From NCBI GenBank assembly GCA_029298735.1, contig JANSLP010000151.1:1-64000 (forward strand): a stretch of 64,000 nt of DNA, in the 5' to 3' direction. Positions 52,969 through 62,532 of the stretch are shown piece after piece; the stretch's first letter is position 1; every line of letters starts with the position of its first letter. Source of the stretch: Ophiostoma sp. CBS 140.51. Lineage: Eukaryota > Ascomycota > Sordariomycetes > Ophiostomatales > Ophiostomataceae. The position numbers and the translations under genes were made by a program. A model generated the notes under the pieces. That model was given only the letters and a program-made list of their open reading frames with translations. It ran no database searches and was not told the origin of the DNA.

Positions 52969-55900
52969 TGTATTTATGAGACGGAGGAAGAAGTAGAGAA
53001 ATGAGAGGAAATGGGTTGGGTGGGCGATGGAAGGTGGGAGGAAGGAAGGAAGAAAGAAAAAAGTGAGGCAGGTTTGAGATCAATCTAAGAACAGATTAAG
53101 ACCGGAGATGGGAAGAGGCCAAGAGTCAACGGACAAGACAAGAAAGAGACACGAGGGAGACGACAAAGATGGGGAAGGAGGTAAAAGGCAGCGTAAAAAG
53201 ACAGCAAGAGGAAGGAGCGACGAGGGACGACGTCAATATAGAGGCGGAGATGAAGGCGGTCGCAAACCTGGTCGCAAGCGAGACACGGCCGCCACGAAGC
53301 GAGAGGAGAGTGGAGGAGACCAGGTAGAAGTCAAGTCGGGGAAAGTGAAGCTGGGGTTTGTCAAGTGGATGCCAATCTGGGCGATGTCAAGCTGGTGATG
53401 CGAAGCTAGTCGATGTCGAGCTTGTCGTTGTGAAGCTGAATAATGTCGAGTTAGAGTGATGCCGAGCTTGTAGATGTCAAGTGCATGTCAAATGCATGTC
53501 AAGTAAAGGGCGCACTTGACATTGACAAGTCGAGCGGTCAAGTTGACGATGCGTGAAGAAAAACAAAGCGAGTCTGATAGCGGAAGGTCGACAGCAGTCA
53601 TCGATGCAATTCGTGAGGACGTACGAATTGGATACCGGAGACCGAACTGTCGGGCGAGAGTCGAGAAGATAGGAGAGCTGGGAGAGGAAGGTCGATGCAA
53701 TGCAGAGATATGACGATTCCTGCCTGCCGGTTCTTTTTTCGATTTTGTCTTGTCTTTGTCTTTTCTTTTCCTTCTCCTCTTTCTATAGAGTCCGTTGTTG
53801 TCGACGGCTCTGGGGTTGAGTTGGCACTTTATTGCTTGTCTGGGCCATTTTTTGTCTTCGTGTTCCCGCTGCACTTTATTGATGTCTCGTCTTGCTCATG
53901 TTTTGTTTTTTGTCGTGGAATTTTTCTTGGTCTGTTTTTCTCTTTTTCTTTTCTTCATTCACTTTTGTCATGGATCTTATCCACGGTCCCCACTCTTGAT
54001 CACTGGCCAGCCCTGGACCGGAGGCGTTGAGACGCTGAGGCCGCTGTGAGGGGAGGCGCGTTCGGCGCTCTGGGCGCTCCACGGGCGGCACGTTTTTTTA
54101 GCGGCAAATTCACCACCTTGTTCGAGCTTGCTTCACTCTTCCGGCACCCATATCAAGGGCAATTCCATTGGACACCACGGTGGTGACTTCTGTCACAGTA
54201 ACCAACATCCGCCTCCTCTGCCCTCCCAGGGAACTTTGTTCTCCCCATGAGTTCCTTAGGCTACTTCCTTTCCGGGTTTAGAGGCCTGTGGGCAGACATC
54301 CTAGCTTCCTTTTTTTAGGGGCAATCGGTGCAGACGAGCAGTGGAGGCCAGTTTAGCGGACTCCACAGCCGACGCGGATAAAGGAATTTGTTTCCATTGA
54401 CTCTCTGATTCTCTGACTCTTTTTGAGGAGGCCTTTCTGCAGCCCTGGTCTCGCCCGCCACCATCTCCGTCTGCCGGGTCGGCGGTCACAATGCAGATTC
54501 GCATGCCGTTCGTACGAAGGGCCTCTTTCTCCCCTTGAGCCCTTGTAACGAAACGGCCAAAAAACAGCCAAGCGCATGGCGGAAGAGGCCCTGGCCTTGT
54601 TTACTTTTCCCTTGTCTCCAATCCCTGCCGACCTCGCTACGTTTTCTGGAACATGCATGAGTGGTGGCCTTTTCCATGGACATGTCTCATCATCGTGTCG
54701 TCGTCCTATATTTTTTGTTTCTTTTCTTCTTCCTTTCGGTCGGTATTTTATCCCTGCGAACCGGCCATCAATCTCGCAGCAAAATCTCAAATCTCGCTTT
54801 GCCTAGAAAACCCCAGTCGACCTCGCCCCAGTAGAGTGTTCTGTATGACATCGGGCGGACTACAGGGGACAAAAGAGGTGACGAAGAAAAAGGAAGACCC
54901 AAAGGGTGCTCAGCTGTAAGACGCTCGTATCACTTGACTCACGACCAGGCTAGACGATCTTGCAGCGTGTGTTGTTGAGCCCCCCATACCTGAGAAAGTA
55001 CATATACAAGTACCGGCTGGCAGGTGCGATGTACGTTGTGGATGCAGTGGAGGTGGACGGAGTAGCTTCCCCGTCATCCTCCCTTCCCGTAGATTTGTTT
55101 CCCCGCAAGTTCTTCCAGCAATGACTGGCTGTCCCGGGAACAAGGGACGAACTTGCTTGCGTACGGAGGAATAACAGGCATGCGACTGGATACACAACTG
55201 GATACACGACTGCATGCACGACTGGACATATGTACGTCTGAGCGATCGGTGTACATGGAGACACGAAGCATGAACACAAAGAGGACAAAACACAAACACA
55301 CTGCAGGACAAACGACAGCGGCCAGATGACACACATTCGGAGGTTGTTAGGCAGTCAAGGAAGTGGCAAGTGAGAAGGTAAGAAAACTTGGATGACGAAA
55401 GCATGCAAGAATAAGAAAAAGAGTCAAAGTCAGCATAGCTGACAAACCGGGCCCTTTGAAAGATGACCTGCCTGCATCGGAAACCCATATTAAATCGGAT
55501 GCAAGGTGCGGTCTTACCTATTCTGAAGGGCCATTCACAGTCACAGCCGATCGGACGGGCAGTTGCAGCGCATCATCAATGCCTCGCATTCCTGCGTTGT
55601 GGTACCCGGTAACAAGATGAAGTTACTACGAGTGTGGGTAATAGTGCGGGTGGGCGTCTTTGGCGTACACATATTGTGGTAGGCGCCGAATGCCGGGTTT
55701 CTGGAAAGTAGCGGCCCCTTCTTGCCCCGTTCTCCATTTCTCCTTTTTCGTCCTCAGTTTGTCTCCTCCTCCTTTTGTGCCTCACTTGCGCTTTCATCAC
55801 GATACTGGTGGCTGTTGCCCGTTGGCCATGCACGTTCCCCGCGCGCAAGTCTGGGATTGCAGGGATCAACTCCATTGCTCATCCCCTCCTTCTTCCAATC

Positions 55901-57442
55901 GTCTCCGCCATCACCTCCAAAGTTTTCCACTTTTCAAGACTTTCGTCGAGCCAACCGGAATTGAGACAGCCTGCACTGTGCTTTTGGTAACCTTGGGACG
56001 TTTGAACTAAGCATTTGCATCTAAGGCAGGACAGCCTTTACGAGGCTCAGAATGTATTCGACCGACATTCACGATGCCAGTCTTGTATTTCGACCGCGTC
56101 GACTGCGTCAACCGTTGGCATCGACCGAACCATCGTATCGTCGGCCGAAGCCATTGGTACTTTTGGTAAATGCCGGTGCTGACCGTCGACCAACAGTCGT
56201 CAGTTTACATCATGTGGTTGTCGGTCAGTCAAGACAATGGCACAGCCTCGTCTAGAATCAATAAGAGCACCAATAAACGAGAGCCTGCGATACAGACTTC
56301 ATGGCCTCAGTCGTCGGGAAAGCCACAACATCATTCCCACGAAGACACGAAATGTGGCTTTCCGGCAGTGCTCATCGCATCAAGTCCGGTGTCGGCAAAA
56401 GGTAAGGCGGACAGACAAAGACGAGAGAAGGAAAAGAAGGCCAACCTGGAGGAGACAGGATGGAGACGGCAGAAATAAGAGTCTCGCCCGATGGCTTCAT
56501 CGGTCGCTCTTTGGGGCATGTTGGAAAGCTGAAAAACTAAAAAGGAAAACCATACTGGAAGGACACTAGAAGGAGCTTGTTCGCCCTCTTCTCGAGCTTG
56601 TCCAAGTGGCGCGTGAGCTTGCTTCAGCCTCGCTCGAGCTTCTTTCAGACAAAGCTCAAAAAGCCAGGCCGCTTTGGGGCGCGTTTTGGCGAGTCTTCAT
56701 GTCAGTATTATCAAGTTCGCCTCGCCTTTGATTTGTCCACTGTCAATATCCATACAAAAGCTTGAAAGATATGCGTATCGACAAAACAGCGGCCAGGCTG
56801 GAGACGGTCTTTCGCATGGCCCGTGTTAACTTACTGGCGGGAAAAGTGGCCCAAGCGTGCATGCAGCCTTGGCGGACTTTCACACTTGTGTATTTCAACT
56901 CAGCTTAACACTCTCATTCTCTCATTCTGCCTTGCAATGGATTTGACCATCGACGCAGTGGTCTGCCTGACCAATAAGGACAAGGAATGTCGGGCAACAA
57001 CGAACGAAATGGGCGTCCAGGCTGTGCAAACCAGAGAGCTAAGAGCAATGATTTTGGGTTTTCTCCTCGGAAACTCCTCCTAAAACATATCTTTTCTGCA
57101 TACTGCGAGCCGTATTCGGACAGCAATGGAAGGAGAAAGGGCGATCAAGAGGAGCGAAAGCGGCCAAAAAGGAAGCAGAGGAGGAATATGAAGACACGAG
57201 GCTTGGTTTGATTGAGGATAGCTGCTTGCCAGCTGAAGGAAACGAAGGCCCGGGACTCGATCAATTGACAGAAAGGGATGCACTCCACAAACAAGGTAGA
57301 AAGCCTTGTGGGAAAATAAATCTGGCATTTGCCAGTCTCTGAGCACCTTTATTTTGCTCTTCTTTCCTTTCCGATTCGTGACCTTTTATTTCTCTTTTAC
57401 TATAACCTTTGAATGTTCTTGGTTTGAAAGCAGTACATCACC
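52969..57442. other. 4.5-kb gene-poor region
   Basis: The longest gap in the window. 52990-53330 is purine-rich on the plus strand (leader of the MFS gene on the minus strand). A 15-bp degenerate tandem array fills about 53383-53505. From 53720 to 54000 the plus strand is T-rich. The rest (54000-57300) has scattered short frames, none with domain content. GAGCTTG recurs four times at 56573-56641. No RNA gene or transposon remnant is recognised. Confidence 0.5.
53383..53505 (+). repeat. Degenerate 15-bp tandem array upstream of MFS gene
   Basis: Successive units: GATGTCAAGCTGGT, GATGCGAAGCTAGTC, GATGTCGAGCTTGTC, GTTGTGAAGCTGAATA, ATGTCGAGTTAGAGT and GATGCCGAGCTTGTA, then shorter GATGTCAAGTGC-type copies. 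Consensus is about GATGTCGAGCTTGTC. It lies 415-540 bp upstream of the MFS start codon. It may be a minisatellite or a cluster of binding sites. Confidence 0.7.
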
Positions 57443-58162
57443 ATGGCACCAATACGAACAACTGGTCGGCTACTGGCATCGACACTCAACGCGCGCAGCG
57501 CTTCATCTTCACTTCCGATACAACACTCTTCGTCCACAATCCCAGTACCATCCTCACCATCACACACACCAATTACACCGAGCATCGCCTTTCACCGCGT
57601 CACCCGCGTCCTGCTTGAGCATTTTAACACGAGACGCGACGATGACGATACTACAACTAGCAGCAGCGACAAACATCTCAACCTTATCTTTCCTATCGTT
57701 GTCGGCGCAATAATTCTTGGCGCTTTATGGGGCTGCAGTCGCGACCATTTCAAGAGAGGCGGCACCTGGAAGACCTACGCGAAAGGGTGGCTCACTGCCT
57801 TCAAGTTCTTCTTGCTCGTCACCGTCTTCTTGCCCCTTACCATCCTTGGCTGCGTCATCGGCTGCCATAATTCCCGGAAAGCGAAGAGGCCTGGCCAACT
57901 CCCAAACCGAGCAAATAACAGGAGAAGGGGTGCCGCCGCACCGGCTGTTGCCACCAACCCGCTTGCTGGCACTGGGGCCCCGCCGCCGCCGTTGAACCGC
58001 CCGCAGATGCCCTTGGACCCCGTGGTCGTGATGCCCGATCTACCTGACCAAGAAGACCCGGATGCTGTTATGGCTCTGCCGCTGCCGCCGCCACCAATTT
58101 TGCAAAGAAACGAGACGACCGATGAAGCGACCGACCGATTTCTCCAGGAAGACAAGAAATGA
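57443..58162 (+). CDS. Hypothetical two-TM protein, 239 aa
   Basis: No family recognised. The start is in a CACCATGGC context. Residues 1-62 are Ser/Pro/Arg-rich and nearly acid-free (MAPIRTTGRLLASTLNARSA), which resembles a mitochondrial presequence or disordered head. A TRRDDDDTTTSSS segment follows. Two membrane spans are predicted by eye: LIFPIVVGAIILGALWGC and FKFFLLVTVFLPLTILGCVIGC, linked by a charged loop (RDHFKRGGTWKTYAKGW). The tail is basic (HNSRKAKRPG, NNRRRGAAA) then Pro-rich (PPPPLNRPQMPLDP) and acidic, ending TDRFLQEDKK. The next gene has the same size, orientation and general plan. An intron is not needed. Frame quality and start context support a real gene; function unknown. 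Confidence 0.65.
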   Translation: MAPIRTTGRLLASTLNARSASSSLPIQHSSSTIPVPSSPSHTPITPSIAFHRVTRVLLEHFNTRRDDDDTTTSSSDKHLNLIFPIVVGAIILGALWGCSRDHFKRGGTWKTYAKGWLTAFKFFLLVTVFLPLTILGCVIGCHNSRKAKRPGQLPNRANNRRRGAAAPAVATNPLAGTGAPPPPLNRPQMPLDPVVVMPDLPDQEDPDAVMALPLPPPPILQRNETTDEATDRFLQEDKK

Positions 58163-58743
58163 TGTGGCTCTCCAGCAATGTTTCAATACTTGGCAGGTGG
58201 GAATGGCAACTGCGGGTAAGATTTACTCTCTACCGCTCCCTGCCAGAGCCAAGGAAACGACAAGAAAGCAAAACAGCAAGACAAGCCGCAGGACAAGCAG
58301 CGCCCAGCGTCTAACCCACGCAGCCAAGAGCATTAGGTTGACCCATGAGGCTGAGCTCGTTGTCGATGCCATCCGCTGAAACCTCGAATTTCTTCACACA
58401 ACTGGAGAAAGTGCGCCAAAAAAGAAGGGCAAAAAATGGAGGTTGGCGTGAAAAGAGAGGCAGAAGTGTACCGCTCTATTTTCTTTATCTTTCTGCCCAC
58501 GCTTGGCTGTTGTATCTCATGATATGCCCTCACGCCAAGAGCGCTGTTTGAATAACGCTCGAAACCGTTGCCAACTGCGGCAACGATCCACATCTCACCC
58601 GTCAGCCATCAACCTTATTTCAACCCCAGAGGAGCCCCGTCTCCGTCTTCCTTATTTTCATCTTTCTATTTTTTTTTCGCACCTATCAGCACTTTGTCCT
58701 GCCCTCACCTTTCCATTCGTCATCGACCATACAACAAAACAGG
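58163..58743. other. Intergenic between the two small membrane-protein genes
   Basis: Spacer of 581 bp with a CT-rich leader in its last 120 bases. No feature is seen. Confidence 0.5.
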
Positions 58744-59433
58744 ATGGCCCCGCTTGGGAACGCAGCACTGGCACTGGCCATCAACAACCACTTGTCTCCT
58801 CCGGTGACCACGCTTCCTTCGACATTTTCTTCCGCTATTATCACCACTCGCGACGATGCCTCCGACGCTGAAGCTGCCAAGGCTCGAAAGAAGAAGAAGG
58901 AAATGATTCGCAACGTTCTGATTATCACCATCAACCCTTTTACCCTGTTCCTCGTCATCTGGATTGTCTTCTACCTTGTCCGTGGCGTCAAGCGATACAT
59001 GCGCTACCTCCGCCAGAAGAAAAAGGCTGAACTTGAAGAACTGGCTGTTGAGCTCGAGTGGCGGCGACAATGGGAAGCCCAGCTTGGCCCAGGGTCAAAC
59101 AACTACCGGCCACCACCAGAGAAGCCGGCAGACGGCGATGAAAAACAAACGGCTGTAGCTGCTACCGCTGCAGTCGACGGCAATGCAACGGCCCGCAAAG
59201 GCTTTTCCTTACGCTGGCCATGGTCTCGACAGAAGCCAGCAACGGCTTACAAACCGGGTGTCATCACACCTGGTACGATGCCGCCAGCGGCAACGACGAC
59301 CGCTCCCGTGCTTGAACAGCCAGAGACGTACGAGCGAGCTAGCAACGATACCGACCGAACGCTCGAAGTAGATTCGGCACCAGACCGCTTAACGGACGAC
59401 ATAGAGGACGAGAAGAAGGGCATGGGTAGCTAA
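58744..59433 (+). CDS. Hypothetical one-TM protein, 229 aa
   Basis: No family recognised. The start is in an AGGATGGCC context. A 35-residue Pro/Thr-rich head leads to ITTRDDASDAEAAK, then a Lys-rich KARKKKKEMIR patch. One membrane span follows (NVLIITINPFTLFLVIWIVFYLV), then a strongly charged helix (RGVKRYMRYLRQKKKAELEE to VELEWRRQWEAQL), probably coiled coil. The second half is disordered and ends APDRLTDDIEDEKKGMGS. Head composition, a TRDD motif just before the membrane span and the xDR-acidic-DEKK ending echo the gene at 57443, suggesting old tandem duplication. Basic residues on the N side of the span and the long charged C side make topology uncertain. Function unknown. Confidence 0.65.
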   Translation: MAPLGNAALALAINNHLSPPVTTLPSTFSSAIITTRDDASDAEAAKARKKKKEMIRNVLIITINPFTLFLVIWIVFYLVRGVKRYMRYLRQKKKAELEELAVELEWRRQWEAQLGPGSNNYRPPPEKPADGDEKQTAVAATAAVDGNATARKGFSLRWPWSRQKPATAYKPGVITPGTMPPAATTTAPVLEQPETYERASNDTDRTLEVDSAPDRLTDDIEDEKKGMGS

Positions 59434-59741
59434 ACATGGCCCTGACCATCACTCTTTCTAACATCCCTCTCTTTATTTCTGACTCAGTTTTGTTTGTCAA
59501 GAAGTTTATGTTTTATGTTCCATTTAGTACTATGAAGGACGATACCATGGTGTTTTATTTGTATTTTCTTCTCTTATATACATACCAGCTTCGGTTAAGC
59601 CGTTTTTTTTTTTCATTTTCGTGCTTATCATGTAAATATACCAACTAGATTAAAAAAACAAAAACATTCTTGACCCTACAGTAATATGCAACTTCACAGT
59701 GACGATGCTACCAGCTGAATCTCTCGTTGACCTCCATATAG
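59434..59741. other. 3' flanks of convergent genes
   Basis: T-rich then A-rich spacer with no feature. Confidence 0.5.
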
Positions 59742-60729
59742 CTACGCCTTGGGCTTCTCTGCAACACCGAAAAATAGACGAAGCTTGCCACTTCCCATCT
59801 GAGGCGGCAGATCCGAGACCGTCGGGTTGAGGCGCACCTCGCCATTGACCAGACCGGCCTCGTTGAAGATGCGAAGCATGTCCTTCTCTGAGAACCCACG
59901 GTGCACCACCGTATGCAGACCACCAGGTGCCTCGGCATTGCTGTGATCACAATTATGATCGTGGCTGTGCGAGTGATCGTGAGCGTGAGCGTGATCATGA
60001 GCGTGATCATGATTGTGGCCGTGATGGTCATGTCCATGAGAATGGTCGTGGCTGTGAGCATGTCCATGATCGTGTCCATGGCCGTGACCGGCCGGAGGTC
60101 CTGTAGCGGCCTCACCCTCCGGAAGGTTCAGATCAATTACCAGAAGCTTGCCACCAGGTGCAAGACGGCTGGCCATGCCCTGAATTACGGCCACGGGGTG
60201 CTCCACGTGGTGCAGCGCCATTGAGATCAGTGCCATGTTGAAGCCCTGGAACTCGTCGCCTTCAGCCGCCTTGGCCAATGCAGGGTCACTTCCCGCCGCT
60301 AGATCGGCCTCAGCAGCACGCATCCTCTCAGGAGCAAAGCCAGCTGCCTCGGCCGCTTCGTTGTAGCGCTGCACCATGGTCGACGAGATGTCCGCACCGC
60401 GGATGTGGCTCGCATACGGTGCCAGAGCCGTTGAGATGACCCCGTTGCCACAGGCATAATCAAGGAGACGAATGCCCGTTCCCTTATCTGCATTGGCGCC
60501 CTCGGGAATACCGATCCATACGCTGTTTGTCGTCAAGTACTCAATGATCTGGCGGTGCATGTCCGCAATCCACTTGATCTTGAAGGTGTCCTCGGGGAGA
60601 TTGCTGCAAAGTCGTCAGTATGTGAATAAATCCAATTGTTACACGAAGATGAACTTGCTCATAATGCTCCTTGTTGACTTCCTTCCAGGTCTTGCCATCC
60701 TTGGGCTGGTCCGGGATGTCAAAGTTCAT
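59742..60729 (-). CDS. SAM-dependent methyltransferase with histidine-rich loop, 310 aa
   Basis: Two exons (60729-60659, 60603-59742) join to 310 residues. The 55-nt intron uses a GC donor (GCAAGT) and CAG acceptor with a CTGAC branch point; no GT donor keeps the frame into LPEDTFKIKW. The start MNFDIPDQPKDGKTWKEV is preferred, although the frame is open 64 codons more. The class I fold shows motif I LLDYACGNGVIS, motif II acidic GADIS, then NMALISMALHHVEHP and LAPGGKLLVIDLNLPEG. A loop of 48 residues (197-244) in which 24 are His, alternating with Gly/Asp/Ala/Ser, is inserted between the LLVIDLNLPEG strand and the last helices (HRGFSEKDMLRIFNEAGL). It is likely metal-binding. The core resembles small-molecule or ubiquinone-type methyltransferases. 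Substrate unknown. A C-terminal GSGKLRLFFGVAEK strand closes the fold. Confidence 0.87.
59943..60086 (-). repeat. Coding repeat: 48 codons, half His
   Basis: A degenerate CAY-GAY/GCY/GGY hexanucleotide repeat encoding alternating His. The codons vary (CAC and CAT mixed), which argues against very recent slippage and for selection on the protein. Confidence 0.85.
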
Positions 60730-61776
60730 GATGCTGGTTGCGGGCTGTTGCGTCGTTGTTGTTCTTGATACAATGCGGGACGGGACGTCAAAATAGAGTG
60801 TGAGGAGAGTGAGCATAAACGTGAGGAAAAGCAATGACGTTGTGCTGTAGATTAAGCCGGTCTTCTTTTGGTGTAGTTTTTGGGGTTGGTGTTGCTTATT
60901 GTAGCCCAAGTCCGTAGGCATAACCTGTCTTGGGGGCTTAATTGTTGTGTTTTAGTGTCTGGTGTTTGTTTGTAGATGCCAATGTCGAGTGTGAAGATGA
61001 TATTTTTCAGTTGACTCTTTCCGTACACTCTCCAGCATATTTATACAGAGTTGTCGTCAACTCTGCCTCTTCTCGGAGACTTTTGCGTCTGTACCTGCCT
61101 GGTTCTATGTATCCGAAAAGTCTCCGAAAAGTCGCAATTTGGCCTGTCAACGCGTCGTAAAATGAAAATAAATATGAAACTCAGAAAATTGACCAGGAAA
61201 CAGAATATAGAAGCGAGAAAACTTGCTCAAATGAATCCTTATGGGCGCAATGTGTTGTGGTGATGCATCGACATAAGAGGTGGTGATGGAGACTTAGATG
61301 TCCATTTTAGTGTGAAAAAAGATCACAAGGCTGCAACCACACTACAACTTACACCAACAACGTTCATCCTGAATAGAAAAACTGTACCTAGCTGGCAAAT
61401 TTGACGTACAGATAGTCATAAAAAAAATAAAAACTCCAATGATTTAGCATATGTTATGATACAATTGAGAGCAACCAGTGTCATTTTGTTGTCCCTGGCT
61501 ATTTTAGTTGACAGCTTCTGTGAGAACATTTGACCCACTTTTTAAAGACTTACACGCGCCTCCATCGATCTCGGAGACATTCTGCTTCAAGCACCGTCAT
61601 GTTCCTCTTTCTAAAATGCTATCACGTATTGGGAGACTGGCTTTATGCCGTGTTTAATTCTAGCCCTTTTGTTCTTGTTCGTAAGTCGTGTCAAACAATG
61701 CGCCCCCAGTGACTTGCTCACTGGGCCTGTTCGCCCCTGGTTCATGTGATCAAGTTTGAAGAAGTGCTCGTCCCAC
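60730..61776. other. Upstream region of methyltransferase gene and 3' flank of the flavoprotein
   Basis: The first 190 bases are in frame with the methyltransferase and encode a hydrophobic segment (see findings). The rest is AT-rich spacer with short frames. No gene is seen. Confidence 0.5.
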
Positions 61777-62532
61777 TCACGGCCAGAGCCGTTCCTTTCT
61801 CCAAATGGCCGAACCAGGGCCCTTTCCGCCATCCTCTCTGACATACCGCAACCGGTGGTGTTGCCGGTCCGTTGCTCCCTGCCAAAACTCCACGTCCGTC
61901 GGTGCAACGGCATACACCAGCCAGCCAGGCGAGACGTACTCTGGGTCCTTGTCAAACAGAGCCTGTGCCTCGGCCATCTTCTCGGATAACTCCTTCTCTG
62001 ACTTTTCTGGATCCGCCATAACCTCGCTCTGTGGTGACGCCACGGCACTCACGCGTGAGGCCAGTGGGCGGGCCAGGAAATCGGCCGCGCAGTCTTCGGC
62101 TGGCAGTGGCTGGGCCTTGCCGCGGATGCGTACCTGGCGGCCGAGAGGCGACCAGTAGAAGGTCAGGGCACACGTCGGGTGGGCCTTGAGCTGACGGCCC
62201 TTGGGGCTGTTAGCCTTGACAGCAAAGTGCCACCCACGGGCATCGACGTTCTTAAGGATAAGCACACGCGCGTCGGGAAAGCCGTCGGCGTCGACTGTCG
62301 AGACCGTCATGGCGTGCGGCTCATAGGGCGTCGCCGATGCAGCGGCCGTCTTTCCTCCCTCGGCGATGGCGTCGCGGAGCCATTGGACGAAAGCGTCTTG
62401 GGGCGTGGCCGGGAAAGCCGCCCAGTCAACGGGGGCATAGGGTCCCTTGAGCGAGGGCAAGTTGCGGAGGAGTGTCCGAACCCCGTCGTCGCTGGAGTCG
62501 TCGGTCACAATTGTCGCTTTAACACTCAACAT
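61777..62532 (-). CDS. Pyridoxamine 5'-phosphate oxidase-type flavoprotein, 251 aa
   Basis: A single exon. The split-barrel FMN fold is visible: AMTVSTVDADGFPDARVLILKNV, GWHFAVKANSPKGRQLKAHP, CALTFYWSPLGRQVRIRG (FMN contacts in the family), then a helical SVASPQSEV-like segment (residues SAVASPQSEVMADPEKSEKE), and PTDVEFWQGATDRQHHRLRY ending in RLWP. The R-x-H-x-R pattern (RQHHR) corresponds to the RLHDR substrate motif of PdxH/Pdx3, where the Arg and His contact pyridoxal phosphate. Known enzymes oxidise pyridoxine or pyridoxamine phosphate to PLP. Here the motif is present, so activity is plausible, but the sequence is divergent, so a PNPOx-like protein with other function cannot be excluded. 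No signal peptide is seen. Confidence 0.9.
   Translation of the reverse strand: MLSVKATIVTDDSSDDGVRTLLRNLPSLKGPYAPVDWAAFPATPQDAFVQWLRDAIAEGGKTAAASATPYEPHAMTVSTVDADGFPDARVLILKNVDARGWHFAVKANSPKGRQLKAHPTCALTFYWSPLGRQVRIRGKAQPLPAEDCAADFLARPLASRVSAVASPQSEVMADPEKSEKELSEKMAEAQALFDKDPEYVSPGWLVYAVAPTDVEFWQGATDRQHHRLRYVREDGGKGPGSAIWRKERLWP

Noticed and set aside
56573..56641. Four GAGCTTG copies
   Set aside because: Irregular spacing and short motif; not clearly a tandem repeat.
60541..60660. GT-donor alternatives for the methyltransferase intron
   Set aside because: GTTCAT and GTGTAA donors give the wrong frame with the CAG acceptor; only a CCCGAG acceptor rescues one of them and deletes LPE. GCAAGT fits better.
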